Assembly: GCA_025526995.1 (NCBI GenBank)
Contig: JAHLKG010000012.1
Location: 1 to 64,000 of the forward strand
DNA: 64,000 nucleotides
Direction of reading: 5' to 3'
From: Powellomyces hirtus
Taxonomy: Eukaryota > Chytridiomycota > Chytridiomycetes > Spizellomycetales > Powellomycetaceae
Positions 11,644 to 23,199 of the stretch are shown one piece after another. The translations under genes and the position numbers were made by a program. The stretch's first letter is position 1. Every line of letters starts with the position of its first letter. Under the pieces are notes generated by a model. The model had not been told where the DNA came from and searched no databases. It worked only from the letters and a program-made list of their open reading frames with translations.

Positions 11644-13470
11644 ATGTCCAAGCTTTCCAAGGAAGATCGCAAGTGCGTCAACAAAGTCAGCGATCTTCTT
11701 CGCAAGCACAATGGGCGGATGCTGTTGACGGATCTCGCGAACACAACATCCACCCTTTTTGTCCATAGGCTGCGTGACAGAGACGCACTCCTCCAATTCT
11801 TGAACAAACACTGGGAAAGCTTTGCCTTGAATGAGAAGGAGGGACAGCTCTACGTCGAGCTGTCGCAAGATTGCATCTCGACCCCAGTCAACAAGACCCA
11901 ACTTCGCGTTGGGCAAAGCGCCATCTCCGCAGCCGGAAGCTCCACTGCCAAGCTGGGACCTGCACAACATAATCAACCATCGCCAATGGACTTGGACTCG
12001 CAGCCAGCTCAGCACTCCTTGTGCGCACTCCGATCGGTTGACAGCAACATTTCCGCACTCACGTTGCCGGCCCACGCAGCAACAGGGGTGACACCAATCG
12101 TTAATGAAATACCACTGCACCAGCTCTTCTTTCCTACCGTTGACACCCGAAAGAGGGAGGAAAGACTGGAAAGCGTGCTGTTAGGTGCAGAGGAGGTATT
12201 ACGCGCACCGCAATATGGCGTTTTAGGCTCTGTGAACAAGGAGGACAATGATGTCGAGACAGACCCCACTCGATCGGTCGTGTGCCTTAACACGCACGCT
12301 CCATTCTGTCTGGTCGCTCTTGGTGTGCAAGGGTCCGGCAAATCCCACAGCATTGCCACAGTAATCGAATCGTGCATGCTCCATGCCCCGCCATTCGTAA
12401 AGGCCCAGCCTTCGGTCTCGACAATGGTTTTCCACTTTGATCAAGATTCGTCAAACTACTGTGAAGCGATAACACTGACGACACGACAGCGCGGCGTTCC
12501 ATCCTCGGTACCGGTGGTGTCACGGATGGTAGTCCTGGTTTCTCCGTCATACTACACTCAGCGGAAAGAATATTACAAGCAAATACCCAACTGCACGGTC
12601 CTGCCACTTTTGCTTCGCTGGTCCGATCTCAACGCTGAGCAAATCAAGCAACTGATGCGAATTGAAGTGGACGATACCATGCCTCTCTACGTGTCTGTTA
12701 TCCTGGACATGCTGCGGAAGATGCAAAAAGACGCTAGATATCCCACTTTCGGAGACTTTAAGACGGAACTCGTGCAGTTGGAATTGAACGGTCAGCAGAA
12801 CTCTCCTCTGGCTCAACGCCTCCGGCTCATTGAGTCCGTTCTCGCGGATGCCCCAGAAAACCGACACCTTCCCTACGCGGACGTTAGGGCACTCTTTGGC
12901 ACTCATGGAGAGGTTAACTACCCGCTTATCATTGTAGATCTTACCGACCCAATGATGTCTGGACCCGAGGCGAACGGAATCTTTCAAGTGATGCTCTCGA
13001 AATTTCTCACTACTCCGACCCGTGCAGGCAAACTCGCAGTCTTTGACGAGGCGCACAAATATCTGCAACATTCCGGCAATGACGGTCTCAGCGCGGCGCT
13101 CGTCTCGGCCGTGCGACAGATGCGCCACCATGGAATTCGACTGGCCATCTCTACACAGTCCCCAAAGGTCCTTCCTCCGGAGCTCTTGGAGCTGCTATCT
13201 GTGGCCCTGATCCACCGCTGTCATTCAAAAGACTGGTTCCAATATCTCCGAGCAAAGCTGTGCCTGCCCAGCGATTGCTTCAAGAGAATTATGGAGCTTG
13301 ATACTGGAAGTGCTCTAGTGTTCAGCTCGCGTTGGGCACCGTCGGTGTTGGGATCCGAGTATGTGAGGAAAGTGCGTATCCGCTCGCGAGTCACGGCAGA
13401 TGGGGGCGTTTCAAAAGTGGCGATGACTCCAGAACCACGGCTGATGGAGGCGTTTTCAAAGTGGCGATGA
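11644..13470 (+). CDS. HerA/FtsK-like P-loop ATPase with N-terminal helix-turn-helix-like region
   Basis: Intronless, 608 residues from the first in-frame ATG. The ATPase core has Walker A G227-VQGSGK-S234, a first hydrophobic strand ending in Asp (LIIVDLTDP), a Walker B with a DEAH box at 468-471 (VFDEAHKYL), and then a polar Q/S sensor strand (AISTQSP) and an Arg-rich segment (VRQMRHHGIR). This order is that of HerA/FtsK-type DNA-pumping ATPases. The first 75 residues (after SKEDRKCVNK) have the helix and strand pattern of a winged helix or OST-HTH/LOTUS domain; this is inferred from pattern only. It lies at the inner edge of the subtelomere and, unlike most neighbours, has no introns. That could reflect retroposition or transfer, neither shown here. 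Its substrate (DNA or RNA) and partners are unknown. Confidence 0.7.
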   Translation: MSKLSKEDRKCVNKVSDLLRKHNGRMLLTDLANTTSTLFVHRLRDRDALLQFLNKHWESFALNEKEGQLYVELSQDCISTPVNKTQLRVGQSAISAAGSSTAKLGPAQHNQPSPMDLDSQPAQHSLCALRSVDSNISALTLPAHAATGVTPIVNEIPLHQLFFPTVDTRKREERLESVLLGAEEVLRAPQYGVLGSVNKEDNDVETDPTRSVVCLNTHAPFCLVALGVQGSGKSHSIATVIESCMLHAPPFVKAQPSVSTMVFHFDQDSSNYCEAITLTTRQRGVPSSVPVVSRMVVLVSPSYYTQRKEYYKQIPNCTVLPLLLRWSDLNAEQIKQLMRIEVDDTMPLYVSVILDMLRKMQKDARYPTFGDFKTELVQLELNGQQNSPLAQRLRLIESVLADAPENRHLPYADVRALFGTHGEVNYPLIIVDLTDPMMSGPEANGIFQVMLSKFLTTPTRAGKLAVFDEAHKYLQHSGNDGLSAALVSAVRQMRHHGIRLAISTQSPKVLPPELLELLSVALIHRCHSKDWFQYLRAKLCLPSDCFKRIMELDTGSALVFSSRWAPSVLGSEYVRKVRIRSRVTADGGVSKVAMTPEPRLMEAFSKWR

Positions 13471-15080
13471 CTTGGCTCCTCATCGGACTTCGGGTTATCT
13501 GACAAGTATCTGATGGTGTGGAAAGACTATGAAAGTGTGTATGATGTCTCTAACTGGATGTATATTGATAACATATAGCCCTGGACCTATTATTACCACA
13601 CCATTACTCGTGTGCGTACCGTCTAGCGAAAATATATCGTCGAAATTTCTAAAACTCTAAATCGTTGGCTGGTCTAATTTTCTGCTATGCGCCCCAAGTG
13701 GGCTTCACGCATACTCCGATTTCACCGCTTACCTGCGCGTATTTTGTCGGCAAGAGCCCCGGAGCGAGGAGAGTGCCAGTAGGAGCGAATGGCCTTCCTC
13801 GTACACTGTCTCGACCGTCGTGGATCGCATCTCTGTTGGTGGTGATTGTATGGAGGGGTATACGGGAGGGCTAAAGACGGAGATGGATCGTGATCGTCTG
13901 TCACCTATGATTTCGCGCAACGGCGCTGCCCTCACAGGAACGAACCGCGCAAGCGCGGAATCATGGCGACAGGACAGGGTAGCAGGCGGCGGCAGCCCGA
14001 TGCACACGTGTCCAGTCCCGGGCCCCTATGGGCCCGCCGTTGAACGTTGGTTCGTATACGATTGACTGTTTTTGCAGGGACGGACACGCGCGGGGGCAGT
14101 CCCAAGGGGAGGGGGGGGGTTGATCTGCCACAACAATAACAAGTAGCATGCACACATCGCATGTTGATGCCTCGGATGATTTGCGCGGACGGGTGGGGAA
14201 GAGGGGTTGTGGGGAATTACTGTACATTTTCAGCAAGGTTTGGGGGGGGCTGCAACAAGGGACGCGATGTGTTGTTCTGCTGCGCGTTAGTTAGGTAGTT
14301 ACTGCGATGCGGGGGGTTTTGTTTGGTGAGGGGGGACGGTATCGTATCTTGTCCCGCTGATACCGCGTGGGGTGGGAGTTTGGGGTAACCGAGATGTGTG
14401 AGAGGGTGGGCAATATCGGAGCGATCGTGTGGCGTTCGTACTGTTAACTGCCGTGTGATATGTGAGGTCATGCCGTGGGGTTGCCAGAAACCGCATTTGT
14501 GGGCGTAGGTAGGTAGCGATCCCGCGGCGCGCGAGGCCGGTGCGTGGGAGTTTGTGGAGTTTGGGGACTTGTTTGAGAACGTCACAGGCAGGTTTTTTCG
14601 CACACGGCGGCGAAGGAGGAGGCGTAAAAACGACCTGACAAACTAGCTAACCATTTTTTTTAGCCAGAGCAAAACGACTGATTGGGGGAGGGATGCCGAT
14701 CCGACACGAGCGGGCGCGCACAGCCGACCGCAGTCTAGTCAGCTTTCGGGGGCGGCGAGTCGTCGTCGTCGTCGCAGCGTCGGGGTAGCGTAGCGTGCCC
14801 ACCACCCATCGTTACATATTTCCGCGAAAAAAAATAAAGATATATGTGGGAATCGTGCAACCGGTTGATGTTTGATAGGATCGGACGCCGCACCCGTGTT
14901 CAACACGTTGAATACGGTAGGGGGTTCGCGTTCATCTCGGTTATGGGGATGTGTGGCATCACCGGGTAGGTTCGGTCCCGGATACATCAAAGGGGGTTTT
15001 CTCATCCATTCAGTGTTCTCCAGTATTGTGTATCACGCCGTTTCCCAGGCAGATTTAAATAATAATAAAAATTGCAGGAC
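13471..15080. other. Long intergenic region, G-rich on the plus strand
   Basis: No gene is convincing. A minus-strand frame near 13729-14007 ends at a possible donor (GTAAGC) and could be a stray exon, but no partner exons were found. The plus strand is strongly G-rich between 14100 and 14600 (for example the run ending at 14120). A CGT/CGTC simple repeat lies near 14760. Confidence 0.4.
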
Positions 15081-15700
15081 AAATAAAATACTCCCACATC
15101 CGTGTTCCTACCTCCCCGCCTACCGCATATCCAATCTACTTAATCTTCAAGCCCGTCGCCTCAATTATGCAGCGGTGGGATACAGGACAGGGTAAGATGC
15201 TCAAGACATCAGTTTTTGTTGTGTGTGTATAAAACAGTGGGCGCACCGCCCCACGCTACTCTACTCACGCAGAAACTGTTTTCGATTTGCTTCTGGGTGT
15301 TGCAGAGACGTGTGCGCAATGGAGGAAGGGTGTTTTCAAGAGGGTGTGCTCTGACAAGGTATCAGTTATCCGCGCATCACACCGCAGCCCAACGCGCCGA
15401 TTCGAAATAAAATAAAAATAAAATAAAATACGCCCACATCCGCGTTCTTGTCCTTACTTCTCCGCCCATCCCATATCCAATCAATCCAATCTTCGCGACC
15501 CTTGGCCTCAAATCCGCAGCGGTGGGATGGGATGCAGGGCAGGGTAAATCGACTTCAGTTGTTGTTGTGTGTGGCGCGCACGCTCCTCCACTCACGCAGA
15601 AACTGGTTTTGATTTGCGTCTGGGTGGTTGCAGAGACGTGTGCGCAATGGGGGAGGAGGGCATTTTCAATAGGGTGTGCTGTGACGAGGGATCGGTTATC
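15081..15700. repeat. Diverged tandem duplication, about 340-bp period
   Basis: Copy A (about 15081-15370) and copy B (about 15421-15700) start with the same AAATAAAATA and share long blocks in the same order. Examples are CCCACATCCG, GCAGCGGTGGGAT, CTCACGCAGAAACTG, TTGCAGAGACGTGTGCGCAA and AGGGTGTGCT, with small insertions, deletions and substitutions between them. It lies downstream of the RRP12 stop codon. Neither copy has a conserved reading frame. It may be a duplicated non-coding RNA or simply a local duplication. Confidence 0.75.
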
Positions 15701-15904
15701 CCTCCATTTGCAAAAGACCGCGGGGGGGAGGGGGGGTGGGCGGGGGATTGGCGGCACCAGGAAGTCCAAGCGGGCGTCCAAAGTGGACACAAAAAATATT
15801 CTATGTAACACATATATATATATGGGGATCTGCAAGAACAGGGAAAAAACGAGCGAGTATGCAGTACGTCCACCCTCCCCGCTCGTTCACACGTGCTGTG
15901 GTTT

Positions 15905-18900
15905 TTATTTATGTTTCTTGTTGCCCTTGCGGGTGGGTGGTCCCCCCTTGGCGGATGATCCCGCGCCGGCTGCGCCGACATGGCCGCCGGATTGGGTCGC
16001 TTTGATGATGTTTTTGAACTGGCCGGCGACCTTTGCTGCCTTTCGTCTATGGGACGGGGCAAAGAAAGAGAAAACGAGCAGCGTAAGCAAAAAAATGGGA
16101 AAAAACAGGGGGAAGGGGGGCGGTTGCAACCAAAACAGGTGGGAAAGGGGAGGGGGGATGGGGAAAAACGTACTTTTTGCCACCGACTACTTTACTCGTC
16201 AACGGGATGTACGCGAACGGATCGGGTCCACCGGCCTTCTTGACGTCTCCGCGGGCGCGTTTCGCCTTGAACTGTTTGCCGAGCATCTTATCAATCTGTC
16301 CCTGGTCGAGTCCGACGTCGTTGCGGCGGGCGTGTTTGTTGTGCTGGCCCCACCCGAGGCCCGTGGCGGTGGCGCCGCGGTTGGCGTCCGCTTCCGGGTC
16401 GTCTTCCGCGCGTTTGCGTTTGGCGTCGGGTTTGAGGAACCGGACGCGCCCGTCGGCCGTGCGCGTGAAGGCGACTTCCGAGTGGAGGGATTCCTTGTAG
16501 TGGTCTTCGGGGACGTCCATTGCGTCGGCCTCGGGGAGGGCGGGCCCGGCGCTGGCGGGGTCTTCGTCTTCCGAGCCGGATTCGTTGATCATGAGGCGTC
16601 CGTCGGCCGAGTGGGTGAAGTCGGGGCGGCCGTTGGCAACGACGGATGTCTTGGTGCGGCGGGGAGCGCTGGTGACGCGCGACACGATGCGCGAGTCGAG
16701 GAAATCGGCGACTTCGCCGTCTTCCCGGATCATGGTTTTGCTGCCGGTCGCGGCGCCCCTTTTGTTGCGCTGCAGGCCGTCCTTGAACTGATCCGGAATG
16801 TACTTTTCGTCATCATCATCAGCATCGTCCTCATCGCTATCCAATTCACTTTCGGATCCATACAGCGCATCTTCAAATTGTTTCTGGACGGCTTTCCCGC
16901 TCTTGCCCGCCAGGGTTGCTTTGCTGGCTTCCCCATCGCTGTCGTCCTGGTCGGCTGCGCCATCACGGTTTTGCCGCGCGAGGGCTTTTCGCTTCTTTTC
17001 CCGCTCACGACGTTTGCGGATGTTGACGAGCAGCTTCTTGTCTTCTTCCGGGACAAAGCCCTCGACGGCTTCGTAGCTGAATTTGCGAACAAGACGCTCA
17101 AAGATGTGCCGCACCTTGGCTTTGAAGTGGGATTTGTGGTTGCGGGATTGGGTGAGGATGGCGACAATCTAAAGGGAATAATGATTTAGCATCATTGCTT
17201 GATTGGACACCTGGGTCAAAATGAGTCATTCACTTGAAACTTACAATGTTCTCGAGTTCATCCTCCAAAAGCTCTTGTCGCAAACTGACGATCGCAACCT
17301 TGACGAACCCAAGCGCTGCCTTGATGACTTCTCGGTTCTTGGTGTTCATAACAAACGTGATGGTGCTGATGAGCTCCTTGAGGAGCTTTTCATCCATCAT
17401 CGGTCCAAACTCAAACAGCAGGCGCGAGAGGGCGGCAATGGACGCGCTCTGCATGGTGGCGGTCTCACCCGCCAAACCCGCAATGACCATCATGAAGAAC
17501 TCGCGGAGGTTGATTTGGCCTTCTTCGGCTTGTTCCGGATTCTCGTCTAGGGCGCGCTGGAGATCGTCCATGGCCCACAGATCCGCAGCGGGGTTCTCGA
17601 CACCACCCGTCAGCATTTTGCGACCCATGGCAACCACGCACTCGTAGGCCGCGTTGCGGGCCTTCTCGCTGGCTTCTTTGGTGGCGAGCATGACTTCGGA
17701 CAAGGCGACGGGGACAAACGACAGCAAGAGGGCCTTTTCGGAGGTAGGGATGGCCTGGCAGACCCGCTGGAGGAGTTGGATGCGGGCCTTTTTGGCGCCC
17801 GACGTGGCCTTGGAGAGGACTTCAGGGTCGAGCAGGCGTTCGACTAGCTCTTCCAGGTTGAGCGCAGAGGCCGGGATGCTTCCAACGACATGGTTCAGGG
17901 CCTTGTAGGTTCGCTTTTGCAGGGTTGCGTCCGAATCACGCAACTGGCCTGTGAGCACCTTGTAAAACAGCAGGAGCGGTGAGTCCTCGGCCAGAGTCTT
18001 GGCCTTGGTCTTGACTTCTGGCAAGAAGGGGAGAAGGATGAGGAGGAGGTCGAGGATGGCGTAATCCCTGAGTTTGGACAGCTGGGCGACGGTCGACTCG
18101 GGTTCCGCGTGTTGTTGCGATTGAGATTCGAGGAGGGTGGTGACGAGGCTGAGAAAGTAGCTGGTCACGTTCTGCTCGTCGGCGATGGTGAGGAGGGCGC
18201 GAATGGTTTTGGCGTAGTGCTGGTTTTCTCGTTCGTGGAGGACCTGCAGCTGCTGGCCTTTGGCTTTGCTCGTCTCCAGGAAATCCGGTTGCACGGTGGT
18301 GTAGTTGTTGCAGAGGACGCTGAGGAATCGGTTCGAGTATTCTTTTAGCCGGCCCAGGCCCTGGACGGCTCGGGCAGCGTCTTCTTGCCGTTGGGCGGCG
18401 TAGACAGCCGCGTCCTCCTCGTCTTTGCTGATGGAAGTCGACACCTTGGCTGCTTCTTGGTATCCCTCGATCAAGCTGAGGATGGCATCGCACACGGTGG
18501 GACGAAAGTCGGGTTTGGAAGGTAGGTTTTTGAAGGCTTCGTTGGGTAGGGCCTGAAGAATGCGACCAAAATGGGGACCGATGATGGGAAAGTGTTCATA
18601 GACATCGACGGGGACCGTGGAGCAGATGGCGGGGACCATGGACCAGATCTGGGCGCCGAGTGTCTCGTACAGCTTGGCTTCCACTTGACGGTTGGCCGCC
18701 CACGAGGCTCCACTCTTTTCCAACATTCTCTGGGCAAGGGGCAGGAGTACCTTGCCGAGGTAGCGCAGGGTGTGCGGGCCGTAGGTGGATGGGACGCCTC
18801 CAATGGCTGGCGGCAACGGTCGGTTGACGGCCTCGGCGAATGTGGCCAGCAGGTAGGGTCGTCGCGGGACGCTCGGGTTTTCATTTTCAATGTTGAGCTC

Positions 18901-20490
18901 TACGTAGGAAACAAAGACTTCCAGCCCCAGCCCCTGGACGGCGGCATGCAGAGCCACCTCGAGCTCTTGCTTGTACGGGAAGCTGTCGCCGTACGCGCGG
19001 TCGTCACGGAAGGCCATGATGTGAGTGAGCGTTCCTTGCATCTTTGTGGGCAGCACGCGGCCGACGCGCTCAAAGAGAGCCTCGGCCACCTTCAAGATTC
19101 CACCCCAAGCAGCCCTGTATTTGATGTCGCTCAGAGCTCCGTTGATGAGGGCGATCAGGGCCATCAGCTGCGACGTTTCCGCGGCGCCATCCTGCATCAT
19201 GTCCTGTTGGTCCTGCACCTCTTGGATCATGGTTCCGGTGACACAGTCTCTGATCATTGCTGCAAAGACCTGGGCGGCCTTGGCGGTGATGATGGGTTTG
19301 GTGGACTGCTGGCTGAAGATGCCTACAAATGTCTTTGTGAAGACGGAGACCAACAGTTTTGGGTAGTCGTTCACGGCATACTGGCTTTCGTCCAAAGTCT
19401 TATCGTCTGCCGATGGTTTGGCGGCGGCGGTGGCCAGCTCGGCCAGCTTTTTGAAACCGCGGCCAATCAGATCCAGCCATGCGGGGACCAACGTAGCGTC
19501 GTTCTGGTACGGGCGAATTTCGATGAGGGCACGGATGACCGAGTCCAGCAGAGCCATGTCGAGATGCGGGAAGATGCCCTCCTTTTCAACGCCGGCGCCA
19601 AACAGCGACTCGAGGACGGAAAAGATCCACTGGGTGAGGACCGTGTTTCCGGTTCCGGACGATCGCACGGGGAGTCTCAGCAGCATCTCGCACAAGGCTC
19701 GCAGCTTTGCGCGGGTTCGCTCGTGACCGCCTTGCATGGCGAGGACGGGTAGAATCATTTTGAGAAAGACGAGAACATGGAGGACCTGCTGCTCGAGCTC
19801 CTTGCGATCCTTGGCGGAGGCGGCCGTGTTGTTGACGGATTCGGTGTATTCGTCCAGCGAGCGCAAGCTGAATTCGATGGTGGTGAGGGTGGCGGGGTGA
19901 AGGGCGGTTGGAGGTGGAGGGCGGCTCAGCAGGCGCTTGACGGCGTCGTGGGCGCGTCGGCGAACCTTTGGTCGGCCGTCGACGGACATGATGAGGAGGA
20001 CCTGGAACAGCTTTTTGCAGGTGACGTCCGAGGACCACTTTGCATTGTCCTGGGCGGCCAAGAGAAACTCGAAGCAGGTCAGCACGGAGCGGACCAAGGG
20101 CTGGTCGTCTTGGTAGAGCTCGAGGGTTGCTCCGAGGGTTTTGGCAATGTCGTGGAATTTGAGTTTGAGGATGGAGCTCGGTATTCTGGGGAAGACGATG
20201 GCGAGGAGGTATGTGACTGCGACCATGATGCCCAGCGACTCTGAGGCGGTGGTGTTGTCGCCGGGCAGAGAGCGCTGCTGCTCGAGGATGGTCATGAGAG
20301 CGCCAAAGTAGGCGAGCGGGGTCAGCTGTTCATTCTGGTCCTGAATTGTTTCTTCGACGGCGGCGAGGATGATGGCGGCCTGTTTCTGGTTGACGAGACC
20401 CGAGTTTGTTTGAGAGCGAATTTTGGAGAACAAGTCGTTGGTGGTGGCAAAGTCCAGGTCGGTGTCGCCGACGACGACGACCGGAGCCAT
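15905..20490 (-). CDS. RRP12: Ribosomal RNA processing protein RRP12
   Basis: Three exons (20490-17245, 17168-16174, 16046-15905) give 1460 residues in frame; introns are 76 and 127 nt with GTAAGT and GTACGT donors. The protein is one long alpha-helical HEAT-type solenoid, including the NUC173 region. It is followed by a charged tail with acidic stretches (SELDSDEDDADDDDE) and a lysine-rich end (RKGNKKHK) like a nucleolar signal. RRP12 is a nucleolar and nuclear export factor that binds pre-ribosomes and is needed for maturation of both subunits, mainly the 40S precursor. Length and architecture match the family. The start MAPVVVVGDTDLDFA is the first ATG of the open frame. Downstream lies the duplicated repeat at 15081-15700. 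Confidence 0.93.
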
Positions 20491-20960
20491 GATGGGGGGA
20501 GCGATAAGGACTGGCGGGGGGTGGTGCTGTGCCGGTGAGATTCGTTGTCAGATGTAAAGCACAAACAAAAGACGGTGTGTGTGAATGGGGAGTATTGTCG
20601 CCGACGAGCAACAGTAGAGTGTCGGCGGGGCGACGGGCAAAAAGTGTCAAAAAGAAACAAAGAAATAAGCAATGCTAGAACTATGCCATCCCAGATGTAT
20701 GCCTCGCTCAAGTCAGCTGACCCGAGTGAGTAAATCTATATTAGGGTTAATGAGAGTCATGCGGAGAGTCATGCGCCGCGTCAACGACTGTATATCTATA
20801 TCTCTGTACTCTCTCTCGCATACGCAATGGACCACATGGGATGGACGGCCGCAGACTTCACAAGAAAACGACTGGTTCCCATCGTTATTGCCCGTTTTCG
20901 ATCTGCACCTTGTTCATTTGATACCCTTAACCGACAAACCTAGGTAGCCAAAACCCAAAA
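20491..20960. promoter_or_regulatory. Divergent promoter region of RRP12 and the protease-like gene
   Basis: The two genes start 470 bp apart on opposite strands. The region contains an isolated TTAGGGTTA (20741-20749) and one copy of a 35-bp motif (20669-20703) that recurs at 23303-23337. No clear TATA element was seen. Confidence 0.45.
20669..20703 (+). repeat. 35-bp direct repeat, left copy
   Basis: It begins GCAATGCTAGAACTATG and contains CATCCCAGA. It matches 23303-23337 at about 31 of 35 positions in the same orientation. The two copies bracket the protease-like gene. Confidence 0.7.
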
Positions 20961-23199
20961 ATGTCCACCCTTCTCCCACAGTCCCAGAACGAGCCCGAAC
21001 TCTTCGCGGTTCGCATTGAACGCATGTCAGCTTTACCAAATTCTCTTCGAGCGCTACCTTCCACTTCGGGAAAGGGTAAGTCGACGTCCTTGTCTTCGTC
21101 ACCAAGCTTGGACCTACTCCGCTAAGAGTAAACTCCCTAAGACGTCTGGCAGCTACCAAAGATCATCAAGATATCGGCCGATCATGCGATATCCGCGGAC
21201 AACCACCTGTTTCCAGGCTGTCTTCCGATTTGTGACCGCCTCGAAAATATTGCCCTTTCTGAAACGCTCCTCTTGGGAACTTGCCTAACGACTCTCTTGG
21301 TGGCAAAAGACGTGAAGGCAACACTTCTAGGGGCCTCCACCGGATCACATCTCTTCGTTTTTGCGGTAGAGAGCGATACCCGCGCTGCTTTCAAGGATGT
21401 GTTTTCCTTTTGTGAAGGTACAAATGGGAAAAATACACGATCCTTGACACCCTCTCTTACATTGCTGCAGTAAAAGCGCTATTGGCTACAGATATCTACC
21501 ATATAACCACTTTGAAAGGCAGTAATTTCGATGGCTGGACTCGCACAAAGTCACATTTGCACGAAGCAATCGAAGCGCGACGCAATACAACTGGCTTTTT
21601 CTTCCCGGACCTGAGCAAATCCTCCAAAGATCAGAAATGGCAACATTTGGAGAACGATATGCTTAGTTATTCAAAGGCTTATGCAAAGATGTCCAAAGGA
21701 TATGGAACGCTGGATTTTTTTGTGGATAGATTGACCGGTAGGACATGCCGGTGCTTCCAAGATCAGACCAAGGAATCCTGATCCTAATGAGATGTCAAAT
21801 GTATTGTAGGTGGTCTGATCGTCAACTACTTGGAAAGTGCCGAGGTGTTAGCGAACCTTCGAGATCCGGTGTTTCAACATTATGATAGGGCAGACCATGT
21901 TGAGTGGTTGGCTGTGAAGACAAAGCGAGTACAAAACCTTTTGGGAATGGATGGTGAGCGTGTTCGCGCTTGCTTGATCGTCGTCATTGTTGAGTGACCA
22001 TACTTCGACGCAGATCTGAAGATGCTGCTAGACAGCGTTGAGTTTGAAAGTCATCTGCAGATTTTCCTCAAACATAATGAAATCGCCCATTATCACCTGT
22101 CCGTAGGAACTACGCTCTTTGGAGGGAAATCAGTGCCAGTAGCTTCTGTGCATACCAGCTACGCACCTTCCCATCCATCACCGACTTGGAGCAGAGTGTC
22201 GGACCATCCTGGTTACTGGCAGTTCGAGAGCTCTTCTCATTCAATACTTGTGTTCTTCCCTGCGTCATTGGAGAAGGTCGCGGAAGGACTCGCCATCGGG
22301 GGACGATGCGTGTTTGGGTCAGTTGCCGGACTTCGTGGACAAAATGGCTCGAAGCTTATACAAGTGACGCATGGGGTCCCGCTCAGAGTGAACACGGGAA
22401 ACGGTATTGAGGATGAATGGGTGCTTGGAGTCGGACATCTTTTTTTTTTGTAAGTCATTCTTCTTTGCCGTCAATTCCCATTATTAAAATGCAATGCCAG
22501 CCCACAGTTGTTCCCCATACCTAGAGATCATGTCCTCACATGCCATAGGACGCAATGCAACTGTACAAACCCCCCTTGTTCGCCTTGTTTGCTTACACCA
22601 AGGAGCACCAGGATCAGTAGAAGAGTTATATATGACCCTGACTGCCAGAACCTCAACAATAACGCGGATGTCGGCGCTTTCCACCTGTTGCCGAACGTTC
22701 AACAACGAGAATTGCAATTGGCGCATATCCCACATTTGGCGATGTCCCCAGGTAGGCATGTGTATCAAATGCTAGTCAGCGCGTGTGAATTGATCCTGCC
22801 TCATTACATCGTTGCGCAGACCCGATCATACGGGCACAGCTTCTCAGTCTAACTCCCGGCGGCGTAATCAGACAAGTGCAACAAGGAGATCTGGTGATCA
22901 AATGTGGAGCTACCACCGGATGGACAGCTGGTACTGTGCAGCATGTTGATGATCAGCTGATTATCATTGACCCCCTGCCTGGTGGTCTGCAGGTCTCCCT
23001 TGCTGGAGACTGCTCCGCGACTTGGTTCCTCATCGACGGTGGGAAGGCCTGGCCCATAGGTTATCATTTTGCTGGATATCCCGGAGGAGACAAAGCGTAC
23101 GCCATTCCTTTTGTCAGAGCATTTTCTCTTCTTCAAAACCTTCCTCCTTTTCCGAATTTTATTGATTTTGATGTTGATCATGCCAAATTGTATGTATAA
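20961..23199 (+). CDS. Protein with trypsin-like C-terminal region, Cys at the nucleophile position
   Basis: Seven exons (20961-21075, 21142-21417, 21471-21737, 21810-21953, 22014-22449, 22501-22751, 22820-23199) sum to 1869 nt, or 622 residues, all phases consistent; introns are 51-72 nt. The N-terminal 300 residues are not recognised. The C-terminal part has the layout of a chymotrypsin-fold peptidase. It shows a WVLGVGHLFF strand with H409, an NNADVGAF strand with D469, a typical IKCGATTGWTAGTV segment (523-536), and a GDCSATW motif at 559-565 where active serine members have GDSG. The nucleophile would be C561. A cysteine could still catalyse, as in some viral and cellular relatives, or the protein may be inactive. 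Between H409 and D469 there are seven cysteines. No signal peptide was seen. A pair of 35-bp direct repeats flanks the gene. Confidence 0.65.

Noticed and set aside
15522..17189. 555-codon plus-strand open frame
   Set aside because: It lies opposite the RRP12 3' exons, which have clear family motifs; the plus frame is a low-complexity shadow.
18571..19752. 393-codon plus-strand open frame
   Set aside because: Antisense to the RRP12 solenoid; codon structure mirrors it.
20741..20749. TTAGGGTTA as an interstitial telomere
   Set aside because: Only one and a half units, expected by chance.
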